Positions 55,973-64,000 of a DNA stretch of 64,000 bases are shown in pieces; the first letter of the stretch is position 1; each line of letters opens with the position of its first letter. Under the pieces are notes generated by a model that did not search any database, was not told the DNA's origin, and saw only the letters and a program-made list of their open reading frames with translations. The stretch comes from Mytilus trossulus. Its lineage: Eukaryota; Mollusca; Bivalvia; Mytilida; Mytilidae. The DNA is taken from NCBI RefSeq assembly GCF_036588685.1, contig NC_086374.1, positions 93,695,059 through 93,759,058 of the forward strand, given 5' to 3'. Both the position numbers and the translations under genes were made by a program.

Positions 55973-56341
55973 AATATTTTATAAGTATCCTAAAAAGTAT
56001 GCATTTTTTTCAGAAATAACTCATATCTATCAAATGTTCATGAATTGAGGAAAACACGTTATTTTTTTACTGCATGATTATGAAAATTAAAAAAAAAATC
56101 CTCTATTTACAGTTTTAAAAAATTTAGGTCACATAATCTCACTGCAAAATGAAACAAATTGCCAATTGAAAAATAGGGGTACATGAACTCGTTTTCAAAT
56201 TAAATCAGTTTGAATGATAAAAATCTGTCGAAAAATGCATCTTTTCCCGATATGTCACAGTTTGACGTCGCGAAAATAGCATATTACGTTAGTAACGTCA
56301 TCACCTCCCCTGTAACTGTATCGTATGCCATTAATACGCGC

Positions 56342-56475
56342 ATTTTGTCTACATAAGACTCATCAGTGACCTTCAGTTTAAGATAATTAGAAGCCCCCAA
56401 AAGTATAAAATACGCTTAAAAAGTTGTGAAAATACGCTTAAAGGGACCAAAATATCGTCCTTCAAAATATGTTGG
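56342..56475 (-). repeat. Family B, inverted relic
   Basis: AATACGCGCATTTTGTCTAC and AAGACTCATCAGTGACCTTC; adjacent to the MITE right end. Confidence 0.55.
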
Positions 56476-56584
56476 AAATAATCATGTCAAGTTATGAAAA
56501 AAGAAGAATAACAAAAATACCAAACATCGAGAAAATTCACACTGAGATGGTAAAATTAAAATCTCAAACGATTCAGGCAATAAG

Positions 56585-56705
56585 GGTTTACATTGCAATG
56601 TAATGCATTATATTACAATTACTTTAGCATAAACATGCATTACATTACAATTACTTTGGCAAAGTAATGCATTGAACTACACATTACATTTGTAAATGTT
56701 ATTAT
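56585..56705. repeat. TAATGCATTA-rich block
   Basis: Alternating TAATGCATTA and CATTACAATTACTTT units. A related block is at 60480-60660. Confidence 0.6.
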
Positions 56706-57490
56706 TAAATGAAAAAGTCAAACATTTCAAAAAACAACTTGAAGTCACAAAGGATTATGAAAATGTTATAGATTATGAAATAACTGTTCTGTATACATTA
56801 AATTAAATACCAAGGAAAACATCTATTCAATTCGACTATTGCATATTTACATAATAACGGTTTCAAGTTAACATCAACCAGTATAATTAGAAATTACAGA
56901 GATGAGGTTTATATCTATTTTAACTATTATGTTATTATGTTAACTTCACTTATACATGTTATATACATTTGTTTTCTTTATTCCAATCACAAATATTTAC
57001 TGAGTAATTCTTTGCTAATTAGATAATAAACACAAAGCCTAATTTGTGACCAACTGACAAAATGATGAAAAGAATGTACAACAAACTAATTAGTGTTTTA
57101 TGACAATGGTCAGTTGTCCGTTTTTAGGCAGTTACGCTGCCTTATGTGAGCACCCTAGTTTTGTGTTTTATCCAATAAATGCTGAAGTATGTGCCATTGT
57201 TCTTATCTAGCCTGATGTTATGTTATTCATAACTAATTGAACAGGTTTTTTTTCATACTTTTAATTCTTGATTACAATTTCTTTTTTTACCAGAATAAAC
57301 TTAAATGATCGTCAATTTATCCAAAATTTTTGAAGTTGCACAGTAGGAGGTAGGGCACATTAGAAATCGTTATGTAGTTTATTATCCCCTGAGGTTTTAG
57401 CTAAGCTGTCAAAGAACAAATATATGAAATGTTTAAACACCGAAAATCTGTAAAGAAAATAAGTTTAGATTTCCCAAATGGCAAAAGTCG
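56706..57490. other. Intron of the TSP1 gene, nothing recognised
   Basis: AT-rich, no exon seen. Confidence 0.4.
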
Positions 57491-57495
57491 TAGGA

Positions 57496-57676
57496 ATATA
57501 CACCTTATCGCTATTTGCCTTATCGACCAGCCGACCCGGCCGCTTGAACTTTTAACGCATACAACAATCACTTTTCCATTGTGACGTCAGATATTTTGTT
57601 TTATGACGTCAAACTTTTACGGGAACCTGTTTGATATCCAGTAATGGCGGAAAAATAGCGATACTTAAGGTGTATT
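57496..57676. mobile_element. Small foldback, about 180 bp
   Basis: TATACACCTTATCGCTATTT and AAATAGCGATACTTAAGGTG are inverted with a 3-base gap. The interior has two TGACGTCA-type blocks. Confidence 0.5.
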
Positions 57677-58399
57677 GTTTGTCGTCAATACGTAGTCAAC
57701 TACGTCAGTAGTCTTAAAATAAGTTCCACTGTTCATGCTGTTGGCGGCAATTTTAAATAATAAGACGAAAGTTTTGTATCTTTTCAATTTGGAGGCAGGG
57801 GTTCAAATTAGAAGTTGTCCGAGGTCTGTGATCATCATATTTTGCAGTCGAACTTTCGACTTGGTTACTAGCTACGCTCGACATGTCCGACTTGAGAGGA
57901 AATAAAAAATAGCTTTGCAAATCTTTTTACCAAAGTCCCCTGATAAACGATCTCAAAACTTGTTTTTAACATTATTATTCATGACAGCGATGTTTATTTT
58001 TTTCAACCACTAGCTTTATACAGAAAATCACTAACAAATAATTTGTAAATTCGAGTAAAATCGTATCTGACAAAAACAACATTGAAAAAAAAAAATGGCT
58101 GACATGAGAAGAAAATTACGATATCTGATACGATTCAGGAAGCGGATATGGGTAATTCCGGGTTTTGGCGATCAACTTTTAAAAGAATCAGACAGATGAC
58201 AAAATATATCTTGACATGGTAAATAGATATGAACGCTAGAATGGAAAACCAAAAGATACATGTAAAAGAATGAAAAAAACAGTATTTTTTTCCCCTAAAA
58301 CCCAAAATTACTTTTTGACCAATTGTAATGGCAAAGTCTTTGTGATAGCTAAGAACAGTATATCTAACAATATATATGGTCCTGGTGACAGTAAATAAA

Positions 58400-58900
58400 G
58401 GCAACAGTAGTATACCACTGTTAAAAAATCATAAATCCATGGATAAAAAACAAAATCGGGGTAACAAACTAAACCGAGGGAAACGTATTAAATATAAGAG
58501 GAGAACAACGACACAACACTGAATTTAACATACACAGAAACGGACCAACCATCAGACAAAATCAAACGAGAAAAACAAATATAACATCAAAACCAAATAC
58601 ATGAATTTGGGATTGACAAGTACCGTGACACGTCTCATCGCAATGTGAATATGTGAATTTACACTAAAAAATACGAGAAAACAAACGACGCAACGTTAAA
58701 ATGTAACACACACACAGAAACGTACAATAATATAACAATGGCCATAGTCCTGACATGGTACAGGACATTTTTAAAGAAAAAAAATGGTGGGTTGAACCTG
58801 GTTTTGTGGCATGCCAAACCTTGCACTTTAATGACAATGTTAAATATAACATTGAAATGACAACATAATATTACTGGACTATAATACAAATAAAAAGGAG
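58400..58900 (+). repeat. Repeat family G, longer copy
   Basis: CGGGGTAACAAACTAAACCG, AAACGTATTAAATATAAGAG, ACCGTGACACGTCTCATCG, then ACGTTAAAATGTAACACACA and GGTGGGTTGAACCTGGTTTT. It combines the parts seen apart at 51.14 and 53.74 kb. Minus-strand frames across it are not genes. Confidence 0.7.
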
Positions 58901-58944
58901 AACGTATTAGACAAAGAAACACATGAATAATAGACAACAAAAAC

Positions 58945-59110
58945 CATTAGGTATCAAATTCAATACGCCAAAAACGCGCCTCGTCCATACAAGACTCACC
59001 AGTGACGCCCAGATATAAAAGATCGAAAGTGAAAAAAAAGTACAAAGTTGTACAGCACTGAAGATCACAAGTTGAAAAAAGGTTGTGTCAAATACGGCTA
59101 TGTTTTTATG
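58945..59110 (-). repeat. Family B, diverged inverted copy
   Basis: AATACGCCAAAAACGCGCCT, AAGACTCACCAGTGACGCCC, GTACAAAGTTGTACAGCACT. Confidence 0.6.
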
Positions 59111-59334
59111 TTTGGAACATCCTTATTATTTAGAACAATTAATAAATTAAGAATTTTCTTTATCAGTAATAAATGTTGGTTTAACCAAGTTAGATGCTTT
59201 AAAAGTGTAAACATTTTACTGCAATTTTAATGGGTATTTTTTTTCTCAATTTTGATGGGTAAGTTAAAATAGCTGGAAGTTTCTTATTTTATACAATTTG
59301 TGTAACTAGATTATATGATACCTGAATGTAAGCA

Positions 59335-60050
59335 TATCATATGATATGTATGTGGAGTCATCCCACCCCTCCTGTTTGATAACTTATAAACGGTCGAGAT
59401 CCCCACCCTTAAAACATATGTATTAATGTATGGGACAATATAACAAATTATTTGAAATATAGGTGGAGTTCTTGGGGCCACTTTACCCCTTTCTGTTTGA
59501 GAATTTGAAAACGGTTGAGATCCACACCCATAAACCATACATATTTATGTATTGGACAATATAACAAATCAAATGAATTATAGGGGGTTCCCTAGGGTCA
59601 CTGCACCCTCCTGTTTGAGAACTTGGAAACAGTCGAGACACCACCTATAAATTAAAACATATATTTTCATGTATGGGACAAAATATCTAATCATATGAAA
59701 TATAGAAAGAGTCATAAGAGTCAACCTACCTAATCCTGTTTGATAACTTGCAAACAGAAGAGACCCAACCCCTCAACCATATAAACGCATGTATTGAACA
59801 ATAAAACAAATCAAATGAAATATAGCGGAAGTTACTGGGGCCCCAACTCCCTCCTGTTTGAAAACTTGATACGTTCGAGATCCCCACCCTAAACCGTATA
59901 TATTTATGTATGGGACAATTTAAAACATCAAATGAAAAATAGGGGTAGTAGCTAGGGTCACATCACACCCTCTTGTATGTGTTTTGAGAACTTGTAAAAT
60001 ATTGAGATACCAACTCCTAAACCATATTCGCTTCTGTTTGTCATTTCAAA
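59335..60050. repeat. Satellite-like array, about 120 bp x6
   Basis: Six units at about 59340, 59460, 59580, 59700, 59820 and 59940. Each has a CCTCCTGTTTGAGAACTTG block, a TCGAGATCCCCACCC block, an AAACCATATATATTTATGT block and GGGACAATATAACAAATCA. Units differ by 15-25% to the eye. Located in the first intron of the TSP1 gene. Confidence 0.9.
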
Positions 60051-60479
60051 AAGATTAAACGGCATTCAAGGTCAATCTCATAGGCGTCACATATGCATAT
60101 CACTTTGCTAGACCTAACGCCTGTCATTTTATTCCAAACTTAGACATCGTGGACTTGGGGTGAAGGTGGGAGTCTTTTACATTTACTAAGGACAAGTCAA
60201 TAAGACCTCACCATTGATTCCTATAGTAGTAAACATTTGTTTGATTTGTGTCTCATAACTTTTGTACTGTAAAATAGACTCAGTTTTCATTACAGGGAAG
60301 CAAGTCCATTTATACTTTTACAAGCTCGTACTAAAGTCAACTTGAACTACTAACAGTTAACTAATACTAACAATTACGATCTACTAGAAGAACTGAAATC
60401 ATTGCGAATTTGTACCACTGCTGACTCAAGACTTATGACCACGAAAAAAAAAATTACTTGATATATGATATGTAAAAAA

Positions 60480-60660
60480 AAATTAATGCCATTTAATGCA
60501 ATGTAATGCGTGAAATTATGCAACCTTTTCCCCAAGTAATGCATTATATTATAATTACCTGTAATGCAAAAATTGCTGCATTACACATAACATGCAATTA
60601 CTTGGAAAATGTAATGCATTACCATGCATTAAAATTACAAGTTTGTATTACCTCATGTCT
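60480..60660. repeat. TAATGCATTA-rich block, second
   Basis: CAATGTAATGCGTGAAATTA, AAGTAATGCATTATATTATA, ATGTAATGCATTACCATGCA. Confidence 0.6.
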
Positions 60661-60679
60661 GCAAACAAAAGGAAAACAA

Positions 60680-60790
60680 CTATCAAATTCTTGACTTTGT
60701 ACATGCATTTGGTAATGTAGAAAATGGTGGATTTAACCTGGATTTATAGCTACTTAAACTTATCACTCGTATGACAGTCGCATAAACTGC
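60680..60790 (-). repeat. Family E fragment
   Basis: TTGACTTTGTACATGCATTT, AAATGGTGGATTTAACCTGG and CACTCGTATGACAGTCGCAT. Confidence 0.6.
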
Positions 60791-61904
60791 GTTGTAATGA
60801 CAATGTATGAACTAAACAAATGGACATAATAGTGCTTACTTAAATCTGACAAAAGATACACTTGACGAATTATACACAAGTCTCGTTTTGAGGATCCTTT
60901 ATTTTTACATATTTTTAAAGTCATAATCAAAGCATCACGAAACGTCGATAGCGTTTGCCTATTAAGAACCCTAAAACAGCATGCAACTACCAGTTTCAAA
61001 CTTTAATTTTTGTTAGAGATATAAATTTCTGGGCGTGCGAAAGGTGAACATATAATACCAACAAGGGGGGGATAGGATAACTCTATTAGAATTCCTAAAT
61101 ATATGCTCAAATTCCTCACTTTGCAACCTTGCGATGTGTCTATTGATACTCACCAATTGAACCACTCTTTCAGTGTATTATTTCGTTTTCATCGGGAACA
61201 TTCGTGACATATTTGTAACTGAAAGTTAACCGATCAATAATCATATTCAATTTAATTTATTGATCTTTAATTGAAGCTCAAAGGCGGAATTAGTCCACAG
61301 ACGCAGTGCATTATTTGTTCCGTTTCATATTTGTTTCTATGGCCACATTACTTTTTATCACATTTAACAGTAACATTGATATAAAAAACCTTCATCGCAA
61401 AATCCCTTTCCCCCCGAGAATTACTTCACATTACAAAACATTGCAGCATTCTTGTCTAAATACTCGACAATTGACAATTTGTTGATGGTATTTTCTAGTT
61501 CTCAATAAAAAACAAATTTTGACGATACATTTATTTTTTCATCAAACTGTTAATTGTGAAAAGCTTGCTTTAATAATTCCCGCGCAAATGTGTGCAATCG
61601 TGGTTAACATAAGTAATTACGCATCGGACGTATGTATAGTTGAAATTATTTTTCTTTATTTTCAGACATTATTTGCGATATGCTATGATTTTCAAAGATT
61701 CTTTTGATTAAAAAAAGAATGCTGTTTTACTGGATAAAAAAATTACTCTTATTTTTATCGTGGTACCCTAAATTTATTTTTGTTCGTACCTTTTGTCAAA
61801 ATATAAGAAAGCAGATTAGAGATTTCTCAACATCTAAAGACCGGACGGAAATCGCCGTAACTTGACGTAACTTGCCGTTACGTAACAATTGTGAGTTGAA
61901 GTGA
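60791..61904. other. First intron of the TSP1 gene, nothing recognised
   Basis: AT-rich, no exon seen on either strand. Confidence 0.4.
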
Positions 61905-62095
61905 AATTGAGAATGGAAATGGGGAATGTGTCAAAGAGACAATAACCCGACCATAGAAAAAACAACAAAAGAAGCCCACCAACAGGTCTTCAATGTAGCG
62001 AGAAATTCCCGCACCCGGAGGCGTCCTTCAGCTGGCCCCTAAACAAATATATACTAGTTCAGTGATAATGAACGCCATATCAATTTCCAAATTGT
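61905..62095 (+). repeat. Family D, forward copy
   Basis: GAGAATGGAAATGGGGAATG, AACAGGTCTTCAATGTAGCG, GAGGCGTCCTTCAGCTGGCC, AGTGATAATGAACGCC. It abuts the LINE fragment that follows. Confidence 0.75.
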
Positions 62096-62099
62096 ACAC

Positions 62100-62671
62100 A
62101 AGATCTGGTGTCAGATAATAATACATTATTCTCATATAAAGAATTTGAGCAAAAGTATAATATCAGAATCAATTTTGTAGAGTCTTATGGTATTTTAAGT
62201 GCTATTCAAAATAGATTGATAAGTAGGATAGAAGGTACTTCTAAACTTGATAATATTGATAATAAATTTGTATATAAAGTTAAAAAAGAACCAAAATGTT
62301 ACTACAATCTATTTCTAGAGGATAATAAAGTATTATCACTATCTTTATGTAACAAATTTTACCAGGTAATTCCTTTTTATATAAATGTAAATTAAAACAA
62401 AATGAACTATGTGCATTTTGTTCAGATGCTAGAGAAAATATATTTGGAATGTAATATAACAAAAAACTTCTGGTTTTCCATTATAGATTGGATAAGCAGT
62501 TATGACATCTTCTTGCCTTTTAGTGCAAAGGAGGTCATTTTAGGTGTGTCTGAGGATATTGTCAACAGTAAAATAGTCAATAATATCTTGTTATTTCTTA
62601 AATACTTTATATACAAATGTAGATGTAAGAGCATATTTCAATATGGTGGGATAGAATATTTAAAGTATTGA
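62100..62671 (+). pseudogene. LINE reverse transcriptase C-terminal fragment, frameshifted
   Basis: First frame: LFSYKEFEQKYNIRINFVE then GILSAIQNRLISRI, a block found just after the catalytic domain in L1/Tx1-like elements. Then ELCAFCSDARENI and, one base shifted, LECNITKNFWFSIIDW: together the C-terminal CxxC...C zinc-type motif. A stop, a shift and loss of the 5' part make it dead. An AATAAA lies near 62720. Confidence 0.65.
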
Positions 62672-63185
62672 ATTAAAATAGAAAAATACTCTGTATAGTT
62701 TTTAACCCCTACACAAGAAATAAAAATGGATCAGAAGTTCAATTGTTAGAAGCAGCATTTAATTAACAAAAACAATGTAATGTTTATATTTTGTTATATA
62801 AACCATTATGATTTAATCGTTCTTACAAGTGTTAATTAACGTTTTATACTTGTGTCTAATACTGTATTATGTAATTTCATATGTTTCATCTTGAAAAATA
62901 AAATAATAACAAAAAAAACATATGGAAAAAGAATATCAAATTGTTAACTGTTATCTTCAAGCACGCTGCGAAATCGATTGAAATCTCTAACTGCTAAAAA
63001 CTACTGTTCCTGAACGATTCGTTAAGTTTCGTCCGTTTGTACAAGGTTGAAGAGTATTAGAGCATTGAGGAACTAAAATATTGTGCCAAATATTTAATGT
63101 CAATTTTTTTTAACATTTTAACCTTGTCCGCTATTTCTGTCTTTAGCAATATAAGGAATTTCTTGATAATAAATAACACATTGAA
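62672..63185. other. First intron of the TSP1 gene, faint repeat relics
   Basis: AT-rich. A weak inverted family B relic (GTACAAGGTTGAAGAG) lies near 63035-63110. Confidence 0.35.
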
Positions 63186-63189
63186 TTAA

Positions 63190-63420
63190 ACCACATGTTC
63201 TATTTGTAGCCATGGCGGCTATTTTGGTTGGTAGGCTGCATATTCGGACATATTTGTTAATTGATACTCCAGTAATGATTGCTGACATGTTTGGTTTAAT
63301 TTGTTAAGTAATTTCAAACTAGGAGAAGATTTTTGTCGAGTGAAAACGACGACGAAGACGGACTTCAAGTTATCTGAAAAGATCAATTGGCCATTTGGAC
63401 TTGCAGAGCTTTCGCAGCCT
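63190..63420 (+). repeat. Bivalve-type interspersed repeat
   Basis: TAGCCATGGCGGCTATTTTG, AGGAGAAGATTTTTGTCGAG, AACGACGACGAAGACGGAC, GATCAATTGGCCATTTGGAC. I recall this order from many bivalve loci. Confidence 0.6.
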
Positions 63421-63763
63421 AATTGATGCTAATAGTTTACAATATTTATATCATTATATTAGAGCATTATTTTACTAAAAAAAACTTCATATAATCGAGT
63501 GATAACTGGTAATTGAATTAAGCCTACATTTTTACATTTTTAAAGATTAACAAATACCATAGTTTGTTTGTTGTTAAGTGTTCAAATTGACAAAAATCTT
63601 AAGGGGATATTTTGTAAATTCTTATTTTAACTGTCGATGATGTACTTTGCTGTAAAACATAAAAAGAATAAGATAAAAAAAGCTTTTTTTTAAATAAACG
63701 AAAGTGCAAACAAATGGAATGTTTGCAACTCACATTTTCGCTGAATTAAAAAGAAGGATTTAC

Positions 63764-63854
63764 CTGATATGCATTCGGATGACCCATGACTACTAGTGTC
63801 CATTGCAAACCATGTGATCAAACTTAAAAGCAGCGTGTTCCTTACCATCTTCAT
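63764..63854 (-). CDS. TSP1 membrane protein, exon 1: signal peptide
   Basis: ATG at 63854 on the minus strand. MKMVRNTLLLSLITWFAMD is a signal peptide; cleavage probably falls just after residue 20-22, before SHGSSECIS. Donor ATATCAG/GTAAATCC, phase 1, matches exon 2. The second methionine (residue 3) could also serve as start. No TATA-like element is clear in the 140 bp to the window end. Confidence 0.7.
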
Positions 63855-64000
63855 TTCAAATTTGCCATCAAATCTACACTTCTCAAAGTACGATCCATAG
63901 ATGAATTAAAATGAAACATTTTTGTACTATTTTGTATCGATCATATCAGTCCAAAAGTTTAACAACTCTCATTGACATTAATATTGTAAATTAAACAAAA

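Larger units (their letters stand above)
54661..56341. mobile_element. TA-flanked MITE, second copy, split by a transposon
   Basis: Inverted relative to 27801-28412. Right end CTGTATCGTATGCCAT then TA; inner blocks (TTTGACGTCGCGAAAATAGC, GGTTATAGC-type and TTTTACCTGATTAAATC) keep the order. The left terminus is eroded. The copy is interrupted at 54932-55972. Confidence 0.7.
43472..63854 (-). other. TSP1-domain type I membrane protein gene, four exons
   Basis: Exons 63764-63854, 54449-54610, 47188-47343 and 43472-43812, all on the minus strand, have GT-AG borders and all three junctions are phase 1. The total is 750 nt, exactly 250 codons with the stop. The product has 249 residues: signal peptide, cysteine-rich domain, one thrombospondin type 1 repeat, membrane segment and a basic, cysteine-bearing tail. 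The architecture points to a cell-surface adhesion or recognition protein; the ligand is unknown. Symmetrical 1-1 exons allow domain shuffling, and two broken TSP1 exon copies lie at 46.9 and 49.4 kb. Further exons may have been missed in the 20 kb of introns. Confidence 0.75.

Noticed and set aside
58135..58940. Several minus-strand frames of 60-93 codons
   Set aside because: They fall in repeat family G and its flank and are not continuous with any exon.

Overview
The window is nuclear DNA of an animal, almost certainly a bivalve mollusc and most likely a mussel close to Mytilus. The evidence is an AT-rich, gene-poor sequence, coding pieces cut by GT-AG introns, and many interspersed repeats that match my memory of mussel repeat families. 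The tRNA-derived SINE at 15.24-15.71 kb is of a type I associate with molluscs. Nothing bacterial, viral or organellar is visible. The species assignment is from memory and was not searched.

Layout. 1-7.3 kb: a 6.1 kb segment bounded by perfect 32-bp terminal inverted repeats and a 7-bp target duplication; it holds a frameshifted small ORF, a near-perfect 124-bp inverted repeat and younger insertions. 7.3-22 kb: no gene recognised; nested DNA transposons (a Mutator-like foldback with an exact 9-bp duplication, two hAT-like MITEs), SINEs and retroelement tails. 22.0-22.5 kb: a small multi-pass membrane protein on the minus strand. 24.1-31.4 kb: three exons that splice in frame into the C-terminal part of a SWIM/YqaJ-nuclease protein on the plus strand; one of its introns holds, on the minus strand, a DDE (DDE_Tnp_4) transposase. 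This is the gene pair expected of an ISL2EU/IS4EU-type transposon. 31.4-35 kb: repeats, LINE debris and a possible terminal exon. 35.5-37.6 kb: a two-exon secreted glycoprotein gene on the minus strand. 37.9-41.4 kb: a graveyard of one SINE-like family with other repeats nested in it. 42.1-43.6 kb: a very recent 748-bp tandem duplication.

43.5-63.9 kb: the most informative host gene. Four minus-strand exons, all joined in phase 1, give a 249-residue type I membrane protein: signal peptide, short cysteine-rich domain, one thrombospondin type 1 repeat (TSP1), transmembrane segment and basic cytoplasmic tail. Two broken TSP1-exon copies show that the repeat number was larger or has varied; one is cut by a SINE-like insertion. 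The tandem duplication copied the last 109 bp of its final exon. Its introns carry a TA-flanked MITE interrupted by a 1.04 kb inverted-repeat transposon, a 120-bp satellite, and LINE debris.

The genes do not form a pathway. The two secreted or membrane proteins are lineage-type extracellular genes; the rest is mobile DNA. Exon chains were assembled by hand from splice sites and reading-frame continuity; no alignment or transcript was available.
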